Assembly: GCA_028710565.1 (NCBI GenBank) | Contig: JAQTTV010000004.1 | Coordinates: 62,001 to 126,000 of the forward strand | Length of the DNA: 64,000 nucleotides | From: Gallionella sp. | Lineage (GTDB): Bacteria > Pseudomonadota > Gammaproteobacteria > Burkholderiales > Gallionellaceae | Direction of reading: 5' to 3' | Shown: positions 16,358 through 24,191 of the stretch, in pieces | Numbering within the stretch: position 1 is the stretch's first letter | How the letters are laid out: every line of letters starts with the position of its first letter | Translations under genes and position numbers: made by a program | The notes under the pieces: model-generated | Database searches by the model: none | What the model was told of the DNA's origin: nothing | The model's input: the letters and a program-made list of their open reading frames with translations, nothing else

Positions 16358-17632
16358 TTACAGGGCATAGACAACTAGCCCTTCTACCAAGGTGAAACAT
16401 ACTTTTCCAAATACATTCATGCCATTAAACGGGGTGTTTTTGCCTTGGCTCTTGAGGGCGGCGGGTTTGATTTCCCAGTCGGCTTCGGGGTTGAAAATAC
16501 ACAAGTCGGCGGACGCGCCCACGCTGAGGTGACCTGCATCCAAGCCTAAAATGCGGGCAGGTTGCAGCGTGGCTTTGCTGATGGCATCACTCAGCGGCAA
16601 GGAAACTTGATTTGCCCATTTCAACACCATCGGCAACAACAGCTCCAAGCCCGTCGCACCCGCTTCGGATTCGGCAAACGGCAGTTGTTTGGCATCTTCA
16701 TCGACGGGGCTGTGATTCGAGCAAATCGCATCTATCGTGCCGTCCAACAGCCCTGCGCGCAGTGCGTCGCGGTCACGCAAGCTGCGTAGCGGCGGAATTA
16801 AATGGCAGTTGGAATCAAAAAAGCCGATGTCCATTTCGGACAGGTGCAGATGATTGATGGACACATCGCAAGTAATCGGCAAACCGTCCCGTTTGGCGAC
16901 ACGTATCATCTCCACGCCCGCCGCGCTGGAAATCCGTCCGATGTGCAAGCGCGCACCCGTTTCGCGCATCAAGGTCAACATGGTCGCGAGCGCAATGGTT
17001 TCGGCACACACAGGAATGGCCGCCAAGCCGCAACGCGTCGCCACTTCGCCGTCATGTGCCACGCCATTTTTGGACAGAAAATAATCTTGCGGATGTAGCC
17101 ACAACGGGAAGTCGAAAGTGGCGGCGTATTGCATGGCGCGCAGCATGACGCGGGTGTCGGTCAAGGGCGCATTGGCTTGGCTAAATGCCACGCAACCCGC
17201 ATCGACCAACTCCGCCATTTCAGTCAGCTCCAGCCCTTTCAAGCCCGTGGTCAATGCGCCCACAGGATAGACGCGGGCTTGATGTAAATTTTTGGCGCGG
17301 TATTTCAACATTTCCACCAAGCCAGGTTCATCCAGTGGCGGATCGGTATCGGGTGGGCAGGACAAACTCGTCACCCCCCCCGCGACGGCGGCGGACATTT
17401 CGGATTCCAGCGTCGCCATGTATTCGTTGCCAGGTTCGCGCAGCCGAGCAGATAAGTCTATCAGCCCTGGAATCACCACTAAGCCCGTCGCATCCAACGT
17501 TTGGCTTGCCACAAAACCCGCAGGCGCGTTGCCCATAGCGGCAATTTTGCCTGCCGCAATAAACACGTCGCACACGGCATCGAGCTGATTTTTTGGGTCG
17601 ATCACACGCCCATTTTTGATATGGATATTCAT
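16358..17632 (-). CDS. pyrX: Inactive dihydroorotase-like subunit (PyrC'/PyrX)
   Basis: The 424-residue protein has the amidohydrolase fold and overall DHOase length. However, the metal-binding HxH of the first strand (normally D-H-V-H-x-R-E-P-G) is replaced: the sequence is DLSARLREPG, with Ser61 and Arg63 in place of His. The usual DHAPH motif is SNHSP. In Pseudomonas and relatives such a PyrC' is catalytically dead but needed to assemble aspartate transcarbamoylase with PyrB, encoded next to it. A true dihydroorotase must be elsewhere. Start ATG 17632 is preferred because AGGA sits six bases upstream. A 97-bp repeat element separates it from pyrB. Confidence 0.9.
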   Translation of the reverse strand: MNIHIKNGRVIDPKNQLDAVCDVFIAAGKIAAMGNAPAGFVASQTLDATGLVVIPGLIDLSARLREPGNEYMATLESEMSAAVAGGVTSLSCPPDTDPPLDEPGLVEMLKYRAKNLHQARVYPVGALTTGLKGLELTEMAELVDAGCVAFSQANAPLTDTRVMLRAMQYAATFDFPLWLHPQDYFLSKNGVAHDGEVATRCGLAAIPVCAETIALATMLTLMRETGARLHIGRISSAAGVEMIRVAKRDGLPITCDVSINHLHLSEMDIGFFDSNCHLIPPLRSLRDRDALRAGLLDGTIDAICSNHSPVDEDAKQLPFAESEAGATGLELLLPMVLKWANQVSLPLSDAISKATLQPARILGLDAGHLSVGASADLCIFNPEADWEIKPAALKSQGKNTPFNGMNVFGKVCFTLVEGLVVYAL

Positions 17633-17693
17633 TATCATTCCTGCATGAAATTAGGAAAATGCCAGCGGTTTATCGTCAATTCTCATTTTGACC

Positions 17694-17790
17694 GTGGGTA
17701 CGAATTCATTCGTACCGTTACGCGTGAGTAAGGCAAATTGTGTCGCGTTTTTCGCCCTATCGGGCGATGTACGAATGAATTCGTACCCAC
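17694..17790. repeat. 97-bp element with perfect 22-bp terminal inverted repeats (family B, copy 1)
   Basis: The left arm at 17694-17715 begins GTGGGTACGAATTCATTC and the right arm at 17769-17790 is its exact reverse complement. The arms themselves contain the palindrome GAATTCATTC/GAATGAATTC. The core includes a small hairpin (CGCCCTATCGGGCG). A second copy lies at 37911-37968 inside the outer-membrane efflux gene. Confidence 0.85.
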
Positions 17791-17820
17791 AGAAACCCTT
17801 GGTTTCGTCGAGATGGGGAA

Positions 17821-18774
17821 TCATCTTCCGCCTGCCAGTGTGCTCATCACCGCCATACGCACCGCGATACCAAAAGTCACTTGCGACAAAATCACCGAGT
17901 TCGGGCCATCTGCCACGGCGGAATCAATTTCCACGCCGCGATTCATCGGGCCTGGGTGCATGACGATGGCATCGGGTTTGGCGTAGCTCAGCTTCTCTTC
18001 GGTCAGCCCGTAGTGTTTGAAGTATTCCTGCGCCGAAGGCAACAGCGCGCCTTGCATCCGTTCGTTTTGCAAGCGCAGCATCAAAATCACATCGACATCG
18101 CGCAAGCCTTTCGCCATGTCGTGATACACGTGCACGCCCAAATTTTCCACCATGGTGGGTAATAGCGTTTTGGGCGCAATCACGCGCACTTCGGGCACAC
18201 CCAAGGTGGTCAGGGCATGGATTTGCGAACGGGCGACGCGGGAATGCAGCACATCGCCGACAATCGCCACGCGTAAATTGTGAAATTCTTTTTTGTAATG
18301 CCGTATGGTGAACATATCCAGCAAGGCTTGCGTGGGGTGTGCATGACGACCATCGCCCGCGTTGATAACGTGAATTTCGGGCGCGACATGGCGGGCAATC
18401 AGATGTGCCGCGCCGCTTTGGGAATGGCGCACGATAAACATATCGGCATGCATCGCGCACAAATTATCGACGGTATCCAACAGCGTTTCGCCTTTGCTAG
18501 TGGAAGACGAACCGATGTTCAAATTGACCACGTCGGCGGACAGGCGTTTGGCGGCGATTTCAAAGGTCGTGCGGGTGCGCGTGCTGTTTTCAAAAAAGAT
18601 GTTGAACACGGATTTGCCATGCAGCAACGGTACTTTACGGATGTCAGGCTGCTCGCCTCCATCCAAAAAAGTACCTGCCTTATCCAAAATATCGCGCATG
18701 ATGCGCGCAGGTAAGCCTTCCGTACTCAGCAAGTGTTGCAGCTCACCGTCTTGATTCAGTTGAGGATTTCTCAT
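17821..18774 (-). CDS. pyrB: Aspartate carbamoyltransferase catalytic subunit
   Basis: A 317-residue ATCase catalysing carbamoyl phosphate + aspartate to N-carbamoylaspartate in pyrimidine synthesis. The carbamoyl phosphate loop [12 protein letters not shown] and the HPTQALLD motif are intact, as is the C-terminal [10 protein letters not shown]. Its neighbours fit the common order yqgE-ruvX-pyrB-pyrC'. The start overlaps ruvX by ATGA. The C-terminus is followed by a family B repeat element before pyrX, so tight coupling to pyrX is loosened. No pyrR gene or UTP attenuator was seen. Confidence 0.96.
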   Translation of the reverse strand: MRNPQLNQDGELQHLLSTEGLPARIMRDILDKAGTFLDGGEQPDIRKVPLLHGKSVFNIFFENSTRTRTTFEIAAKRLSADVVNLNIGSSSTSKGETLLDTVDNLCAMHADMFIVRHSQSGAAHLIARHVAPEIHVINAGDGRHAHPTQALLDMFTIRHYKKEFHNLRVAIVGDVLHSRVARSQIHALTTLGVPEVRVIAPKTLLPTMVENLGVHVYHDMAKGLRDVDVILMLRLQNERMQGALLPSAQEYFKHYGLTEEKLSYAKPDAIVMHPGPMNRGVEIDSAVADGPNSVILSQVTFGIAVRMAVMSTLAGGR

Positions 18775-19232
18775 AGTCTTATTCCCGCAGAGGGTTCGTC
18801 AAAATAGGCTTGGAGGATTTGTTGCGCGGCATATTGATCCAGCAAAGGTTTTTGCTTTCTGCCATACACGCCCGCGAGGGTGAGTTGTTCACTGGCGGCC
18901 GTGGAGGTGTAGCGTTCATCGACCAACACAATGGGTAAGCGAAATCGCCCATTGAGGCGGTTGGCAAAACGGCGGCACAGTGCGGTGAGCTCGTGTGCTT
19001 CGCCATCATCGTGACAGGGAATGCCTACCACCAGCGCGACAGGTTGCCATTCGGCAATCAGTGCGCCGATTTTTGCAAAACGTGAGTCGGTTTTTTCGTC
19101 GTGCAGGGTGGTGAGGGGGTGAGCGTTTTGCAAGAGCGAATTGCCTTGCGCGATACCGATGCGTTTCGTGCCGAAGTCAAACGCCAGTAACGTACCTTGA
19201 GGGATGACGACAGGCGCACCTGCATCAAGCAT
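18771..19232 (-). CDS. ruvX: RuvX/YqgF Holliday junction resolvase-like protein
   Basis: The 153-residue RNase H-fold protein carries the motifs [14 protein letters not shown] and [12 protein letters not shown] plus the C-terminal Asp loop ([11 protein letters not shown]). YqgF/RuvX acts in processing pre-16S rRNA 5' ends and has been reported as a resolvase. The active-site segment is DERYTS where many homologues have DERLTT. The start is placed at ATG 19232, overlapping the yqgE stop by eight bases; the longer frame upstream lacks family similarity. It overlaps pyrB by four bases, so all three genes are probably cotranscribed. Confidence 0.92.
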   Translation of the reverse strand: MLDAGAPVVIPQGTLLAFDFGTKRIGIAQGNSLLQNAHPLTTLHDEKTDSRFAKIGALIAEWQPVALVVGIPCHDDGEAHELTALCRRFANRLNGRFRLPIVLVDERYTSTAASEQLTLAGVYGRKQKPLLDQYAAQQILQAYFDEPSAGIRL

Positions 19233-19785
19233 GTCCCGCCTCCTCGACCAGCGACAAATAATCCACGCCCAACAATGCCATGGCAGCCGCCAGACGTTCT
19301 TCAGGTGGCAGTTCAAACAAAATATGGGGATTGGCGGGCACGGTCAGCCAGGTGTTTTGGGTGATTTCATGTTCCAATTGACCTTGATCCCAGCCCGCAT
19401 AACCCAAGGAAATCAACACATTCTTAGGGCCTTGATCCGCACCCAATGCATCCAAAATATCTTTGGAGGTGGTTAATGCCAAGGTGTCGGTAATGCGCAA
19501 AGTGGATTGCCACTCGCCCAGTGCATCGTGCAGCACAAAGCCACGCTCAGTTTGCACGGGGCCGCCGAAATACACGGGCATTTTTTCCAGCTCCGTATTC
19601 AACAAAGGAATGTCGATTTGATCGAACATTTCCCCTATCGTGAGGCTGATCGGGCGATTGATGATAATCCCCAGCGCACCGTTTTCGTTGTGCTCGCAGA
19701 TATAGGTCAGCGCGCCCGCAAAAAAGCCCTCCTTAATGGTGGGCATGGCGATGAGAAAATGATGGGTAAGGTTGAATTCTGACAT
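19225..19785 (-). CDS. yqgE: YqgE/AlgH family protein
   Basis: A 186-residue member of the UPF0301 (YqgE/AlgH) family. Signature segments are [20 protein letters not shown] and [16 protein letters not shown]. The biochemical role is unresolved; AlgH has been linked to alginate regulation in Pseudomonas. It heads the yqgE-ruvX-pyrB-pyrX cluster, a very common order that suggests a housekeeping role. Start ATG 19785 opens the family's usual N-terminus. Confidence 0.93.
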   Translation of the reverse strand: MSEFNLTHHFLIAMPTIKEGFFAGALTYICEHNENGALGIIINRPISLTIGEMFDQIDIPLLNTELEKMPVYFGGPVQTERGFVLHDALGEWQSTLRITDTLALTTSKDILDALGADQGPKNVLISLGYAGWDQGQLEHEITQNTWLTVPANPHILFELPPEERLAAAMALLGVDYLSLVEEAGHA

Positions 19786-19860
19786 GGCGGCATTGTAGCC
19801 GCGTGTGGCGCGTCACACAAATTTTACATCGGACAAACCCACTGCTCGTGCGAATCGCAT

Positions 19861-20406
19861 TTACCCCCGCAGCTTAATATCACTATTCCAATAACGGATG
19901 GTTGAAGGGTTTTTACGCTTGCCGATTTGTCCGCGCAGCACCCAAACTTGACGACCAAATTGGCGTTGGCATTCGGCGTAGGTTTTGATTGAACGGCAAC
20001 CGCTGCGATTGGCACTGGTGGAAACCAGCGCGTGCGGGAGCTGGCGGCACAGTTGCTGGGCAAAAGGATGAGCGGTGAAACGCACCGCCAAAGTTTCATG
20101 CTTGCCGCGCAGATGGCGAGGAGCCGTCGGGCGCGTGGGCATCAGATAGGTAATAACTTTTGCGCCTGCGGCTTGTAATTGGGCTTCGGTAGCAAGGGGT
20201 TGCAAATAGCGATCCACTTGCGCATAGCGTGAGGCGATGAGAATAAGCCCTTTATGCTGCGGGCGTTGCTTTAAGCGCAACAAGCGTTGCACGGCGCGGT
20301 AATTTGATGGGTCGCAGCCCAAGCCGTAGCAAGATTCAGTGGGATAAGCAATCAGTCCGCCGCGAGCCAGATGGGCGGCAAGGGCGCGGGGATTGGGGTG
20401 GCGCAT
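19861..20406 (-). CDS. tsaC: Threonylcarbamoyl-AMP synthase (YrdC/TsaC)
   Basis: The product of about 181 residues contains the YrdC core: GGLIAYPTESCYGLGCDP near the N-terminus, a KGLILIA segment and LPHALVSTSANRSG for nucleotide binding. It makes threonylcarbamoyl-AMP from threonine, bicarbonate and ATP, the first step in tRNA t6A37 modification. The short form without a Sua5 C-terminal domain is the proteobacterial type. The start is set at ATG 20406 (MRHPNPRALAAHL); a start three codons earlier is possible. It reads away from purD and is separated from it by a family A repeat. Confidence 0.92.
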   Translation of the reverse strand: MRHPNPRALAAHLARGGLIAYPTESCYGLGCDPSNYRAVQRLLRLKQRPQHKGLILIASRYAQVDRYLQPLATEAQLQAAGAKVITYLMPTRPTAPRHLRGKHETLAVRFTAHPFAQQLCRQLPHALVSTSANRSGCRSIKTYAECQRQFGRQVWVLRGQIGKRKNPSTIRYWNSDIKLRG

Positions 20407-20434
20407 GATGAGCAACGTCTAGAAGCAACCCGAA

Positions 20435-20540
20435 CTCCTTCCCCCTAGCAGGGGGAAGGCGGGGATGGGGGTTGAAAGGTTGCGCCACAGGTGAAGCATT
20501 CTACCCCCACCCTAACCCTCCCCCTGCAAGGGGGAGGGAA
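20435..20540. repeat. Palindromic repeat family A, two inverted arms, between purD and tsaC
   Basis: Arm one (20435-20475, TTCCCCCTAGCAGGGGGAAG) and arm two (20502-20540, CCCTCCCCCTGCAAGGGGGA) are inverted with respect to each other around a ~25-bp spacer. The layout matches the copies at 25847 and 41191. Confidence 0.8.
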
Positions 20541-20569
20541 TCGCGTCAATGCACAGCAAGGATTACTCA

Positions 20570-21844
20570 TCACCCCCGATGCCCAATCGCCCGATAACCA
20601 ATGTCGCGGCGCATTTGGCAGCCGTCGAATTGGATTTCGTCCGCCACTTGATAGGCGCGGCGTTGCGCCATTTTGACGCTGTCGCCCAAGGCGGTCACAC
20701 ACAATACCCGCCCGCCGCTGGTGACGACTTTGCCGTCTTGCAACGTCGTGCCAGCATGAAACACATGCGCGTCGTCGCTGGCGCGGGGCAAGCCGCTAAT
20801 CACATCGCCTTTGCGCGGGGTGTCGGGGTAATTCGCCGCCGCCATGACCACGCCCAACGCCGTGCGTCTGTCCCATTCCACTTCGACCTGATTCAGCGTG
20901 CCATTGACCGCGTGTTCCACCAGATCCAGCAAGTCGCTCTTCAAGCGCATCATAATCGGCTGGGTTTCGGGGTCGCCCATGCGGCAGTTGAATTCCAACA
21001 CTTTCAGCGAACCGTCAGGCGAAATCATCAACCCTGCGTACAAAAAGCCCGTGTAAAGATGCCCTTCTTGCTCCATGCCGCGCATCACAGGCTGAATCAC
21101 CTCGCGCAACGCACGGGCGTGAATCGCGGGTGTGACCACAGGCGCGGGCGAATACGCGCCCATACCGCCTGTGTTTGGCCCTTGATCCGCGTCTTTCAAC
21201 CGTTTGTGATCTTGGCTGGTCGCCAATGCCAACACGTTTTTACCATCCGCCATGACGATGAAACTGGCCTCTTCGCCCGTCAAAAACTCTTCAATCACCA
21301 CGCGTGCGCCCGCGTCGCCTAACTTGTTGTCAGACAACATCATTTCCACCGCTTGATGCGCTTCGTCCAAAGACATCGCCACCACCACGCCCTTGCCCGC
21401 TGCCAAGCCATCCGCCTTAATCACAATCGGCGCGCCGTGTTGGTCGATGTAAGCGTGCGCGGCCGTCACGTCGCTAAAGGTTTCGTAAAACGCGGTCGGA
21501 ATGTTATGCCGCACCATAAACGCTTTGGCAAAATCCTTGGACGATTCCAACTGCGCCGCCGCCTTAGTCGGGCCAAAAATCTTCAACCCCGCCGCACGGA
21601 ACGCATCCACCACCCCCGCCGCCAGTGGTGCTTCAGGCCCCACCACCGTCAGATATATATGCTCACGCTGCGCAAATGCCAACAAATCCGCGACGTTGTG
21701 CAAATCGACATTTTCCACACCGTCTTCCAACGCCGTACCCGCATTACCAGGCGCGACATAGACTTTTTGCACCTTCGCCGCCTGCGCCAACCGCCAAGCC
21801 AACGCGTGCTCCCGACCACCTGAACCGATTACTAAAATTTTCAT
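20570..21844 (-). CDS. purD: Phosphoribosylamine-glycine ligase (GARS)
   Basis: A 424-residue ATP-grasp enzyme that joins phosphoribosylamine and glycine to form GAR, step two of purine synthesis. It begins MKILVIGSGGREHALAW, the invariant PurD opening, and carries GPNTGGMGAYSPAP and VLEFNCRMGDPETQ. The start at ATG 21844 is preferred over an extension of 15 residues. In many proteobacteria purD follows purH directly; here 2.3 kb of accessory genes separates them, so purD may depend on a promoter in or after the insert. Confidence 0.96.
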   Translation of the reverse strand: MKILVIGSGGREHALAWRLAQAAKVQKVYVAPGNAGTALEDGVENVDLHNVADLLAFAQREHIYLTVVGPEAPLAAGVVDAFRAAGLKIFGPTKAAAQLESSKDFAKAFMVRHNIPTAFYETFSDVTAAHAYIDQHGAPIVIKADGLAAGKGVVVAMSLDEAHQAVEMMLSDNKLGDAGARVVIEEFLTGEEASFIVMADGKNVLALATSQDHKRLKDADQGPNTGGMGAYSPAPVVTPAIHARALREVIQPVMRGMEQEGHLYTGFLYAGLMISPDGSLKVLEFNCRMGDPETQPIMMRLKSDLLDLVEHAVNGTLNQVEVEWDRRTALGVVMAAANYPDTPRKGDVISGLPRASDDAHVFHAGTTLQDGKVVTSGGRVLCVTALGDSVKMAQRRAYQVADEIQFDGCQMRRDIGYRAIGHRG

Positions 21845-21916
21845 CACAACCTCAACGTAAAACGGGCAGAAGCCCGCTGCATTTGTCACATTGTAGGCAC
21901 GCGCCTACAAAATCAA

Positions 21917-22324
21917 TTATTTCACCGAACGGCGCAACACTTGTACCGCTGGCGTAGTGTCGTATTTTGTTGCCACTTTTCCGAAGGCTTTATCAAATGT
22001 GATGAAAGCCTCGTCGCCTTCACTCAATGCCAGATGCAGCGCGTCGCCAAAATCCATGCCTGATTCATACCATTTGATCGCATGGCATAAGGCATCAAGC
22101 GATTTGGGTTTGAAATTAGGCAAGCCAAGCAAGGTACGCAAGCCTTGTAAAATTTCATCGCGACTAAAGTCTTCGCTTTCCAACACCCAAACCAATTCAA
22201 GCATCACTGTCGTTGGCGCGGTATAAGTCTCCGAGCGATTCAATAATTCACGCACTTGTTTGCACTGCGCCGCATCATCATTCAGCAACAGGCGCACCAA
22301 GATATTGGTATCGAGCGCGATCAT
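21917..22324 (-). CDS. vapC: PIN-domain toxin VapC
   Basis: The 135-residue protein starts MIALDTNILVRLLLNDD, a textbook VapC opening with the catalytic Asp5. Later acidic residues (ESGMDFGDALHLA and the ITFDKAF segment) complete the active site. It would act as a site-specific ribonuclease. The gene overlaps its AbrB-type antitoxin by ATGA and ends about 70 bp before purD, inside the accessory insert between purH and purD. Confidence 0.9.
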   Translation of the reverse strand: MIALDTNILVRLLLNDDAAQCKQVRELLNRSETYTAPTTVMLELVWVLESEDFSRDEILQGLRTLLGLPNFKPKSLDALCHAIKWYESGMDFGDALHLALSEGDEAFITFDKAFGKVATKYDTTPAVQVLRRSVK

Positions 22325-22590
22325 TCGCGTGTCGCCGTGTCCCGCGCCTTCAACATTTTAGCAATCTTCGCACGCGTGACTTTCTCATCGGTTTTCTTCG
22401 CACCACGTCTAGATAGCACACCCGCTACATCATCTACCGTCGTCAAAGGAAACATTGGCAACGGAGTTAGCCGAATCTCATTGCCCACAAACGAAATCGC
22501 AAATTCCGCCCCAACCTCAAGATGGTGGCTTTTGCGCATTTCATTGGGAATCACAAATTGCCCCTTGGTGGAAAGTCTAACGGTTTGCAT
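22321..22590 (-). CDS. vapB: SpoVT/AbrB-type antitoxin VapB
   Basis: An 89-residue protein whose N-terminal half is a swapped-hairpin AbrB domain (VRLSTKGQFVIPNEMRKSHH, then VGAEFAISFVG). The C-terminal half (DDVAGVLSRRGAKKTDEKVT) would bind and block VapC. The pair is presumably self-regulated by VapB binding its own promoter. A purine-rich stretch upstream (AAAGGAAG region) lies within the end of a nucleotidyltransferase relic, showing that the module sits next to decayed accessory DNA. Confidence 0.88.
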   Translation of the reverse strand: MQTVRLSTKGQFVIPNEMRKSHHLEVGAEFAISFVGNEIRLTPLPMFPLTTVDDVAGVLSRRGAKKTDEKVTRAKIAKMLKARDTATRE

Positions 22591-22599
22591 AAATACCTC

Positions 22600-22743
22600 T
22601 CAAAGGAAGTCGGAGCATCTTACCAATTCGCATAAATTAACGCCATGCTCGCGTGAGTAAGAGCCAAGCAGAATAATTTTGGCGGGTTTTGCGGCTTCGC
22701 CCAATAACTGCGCGACGCGGAGGATGGTTTGCTCGGAAATCAT
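22600..22743 (-). pseudogene. Truncated minimal nucleotidyltransferase (MNT-type) relic
   Basis: A 47-codon frame from ATG 22743 to TGA 22600 reads MISEQTILRVAQLLGEAAKP and continues KIILLGSYSREHG, the start of an MNT-fold nucleotidyltransferase (normally G-S-Y-A-R-G followed by S-D-x-D). The catalytic Asp pair is absent because the frame ends in unrelated residues just past this point. It is best read as a fragment of a MntA-like antitoxin or aminoglycoside-type transferase, cut when the vapBC module arrived. Confidence 0.6.
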
Positions 22744-22766
22744 CGTTTTACTTGGTCTATGTCGTG

Positions 22767-23441
22767 TTAGAACTTACGCTCAGCTATTGAACTACATGCC
22801 CCGACAATTACTGTCCCAGCATTCATAATAGTTAGATGCCCCGTATTTCTACTAATCGAAACTTTCCAATTCTTAGATGTTCGGTAAGTTATTTCAGTAT
22901 CGCTAATTTCAATATTCTCTGGAGCACCACCCCGACTAGCGGAAAGACTATTCAAACTTTGATTAAACGAATACTGAATTTCGATTCCTGCCACATCATC
23001 TGGTGACTCCAGAAGACAACTTAACTTTTTATCCTTAAGTTCGGCACGCTTCCGATCCTGCCATTCTTTCAAATCAGCATAAGTAATTTGCCCATCACGG
23101 AGTTTCGCGAGTAATGGTGAATACAGGTCAGGAACAGAATTGAAATCTGGTTCGAGTGCTCGAATGTTAGCCAGAATGTTAGCCATACATTGCATCTTCA
23201 AATCATAAAATATGATTAGTGCTTTCTTTTCCTTCTCTGTTGGGTATCGGTTAAGCTGATCCATAGGTTTAAGCCCATTGTGTTCCGAGAAATATATATA
23301 TCCGCGAAGTGGATCAAGCCTCTTATCGGACATTGAGGCGTTACACTCATTAAGTGTCGTACTCGTAACGCTATTCTGCTGATCTGCCATAGCAAATGAG
23401 ACCTGAACAAAAATCAATACGCAAAACAACACTCGCCCCAT
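22767..23441 (-). CDS. Secreted protein of unknown function
   Basis: This 224-residue protein has a signal peptide (LFCVLIFVQVSFAMA) and a mature part rich in Lys, Asp and Ser with four Cys after the signal. The first half (about 30-150) is helical and charged; the second half looks beta-rich (IEISDTEITYRTSKNWKVSI). I do not recognise the family. A good ribosome site (GGAGGGAG) precedes ATG 23441. Base composition is noticeably more A+T-rich than the flanking purine genes, consistent with transfer. It lies downstream of the HNH-like gene in the same orientation. Confidence 0.65.
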   Translation of the reverse strand: MGRVLFCVLIFVQVSFAMADQQNSVTSTTLNECNASMSDKRLDPLRGYIYFSEHNGLKPMDQLNRYPTEKEKKALIIFYDLKMQCMANILANIRALEPDFNSVPDLYSPLLAKLRDGQITYADLKEWQDRKRAELKDKKLSCLLESPDDVAGIEIQYSFNQSLNSLSASRGGAPENIEISDTEITYRTSKNWKVSISRNTGHLTIMNAGTVIVGACSSIAERKF

Positions 23442-23482
23442 GATGCACTCCCTCCTCGTAAAGTTTACTACACGCTAACGGG

Positions 23483-24172
23483 CTAAATATCTGACCATTT
23501 CCCCATTACTATTCGCTTTGACTTGCCAAGCCATTCATCACCATACTCAGCGGGAATTTGGCGATTGTACGCGTGGATCACAGTAAACGAACCGTTGTCC
23601 TGCGCCCAATAAAAATCGACTGGTTTTCCGTACTCATCCTGATCACCCTCTAGAGGGAAATTTGATAACCCGTCTAGCTTTTGGGGTCTAATGCAAACAC
23701 CAACTCTATAGAGATTGCCGTAGTTCTCACCATTGAGAATGCTTTTTAATATTTTAGGGACGGGTAGTCCGACATCATCCAACTGACAGCCAAATGACTT
23801 TGCAAAGTAACAAAACAAATTTCGTTGCATTTTCTTCGCATATTGCTTTCCAAAAACCAAGTTTGTGTTGATTTCCGCCCCATGCTTCAGTTCGTCAAAA
23901 TTTTCCCTTATGTAATCAGCAAATTGTTTGTAAGCGCGATCATAAGGCTGAGTTCTTGCATTGTTGCAATTTGCACACAAATTGACTGGATACTTCAAAT
24001 ATTTTGAATTCGGACTCTGAATATACTTTTTGTGATTGCCCTCAAGGTCAGCTTTTACCACTCTCTTCGAGAACGATTCGCCGAACACAGCAACGACATC
24101 CGTCCGCTTGAGTAGATGCTCTCCGCTCGTGGCAATTTCACCACAAATCCAGCACCGTTTCGGCTCGCCCAT
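23483..24172 (-). CDS. HNH-like zinc-finger protein of unknown function
   Basis: A 229-residue protein with CWICGE near residue 7, EHLLKRTD after it, and CANCNNARTQPYD at about residue 68. The CxxC..EH..CxxC-N-N-x-R arrangement is typical of HNH endonuclease-type domains, where the His and Asn build the nuclease site and the four Cys hold zinc. The rest is not recognised. The start at ATG 24172 begins just before the first CxxC and leaves a 19-bp gap to purH. The A+T-rich composition contrasts with purH and purD, so this gene is probably acquired. Nuclease activity is inference. Confidence 0.6.
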   Translation of the reverse strand: MGEPKRCWICGEIATSGEHLLKRTDVVAVFGESFSKRVVKADLEGNHKKYIQSPNSKYLKYPVNLCANCNNARTQPYDRAYKQFADYIRENFDELKHGAEINTNLVFGKQYAKKMQRNLFCYFAKSFGCQLDDVGLPVPKILKSILNGENYGNLYRVGVCIRPQKLDGLSNFPLEGDQDEYGKPVDFYWAQDNGSFTVIHAYNRQIPAEYGDEWLGKSKRIVMGKWSDI

Positions 24173-24191
24173 GTGACTGTTATCTTCCCAC

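Noticed and set aside
16358..17632. Active dihydroorotase PyrC
   Set aside because: Both His of the HxH metal site are replaced and the DHAPH motif is changed.
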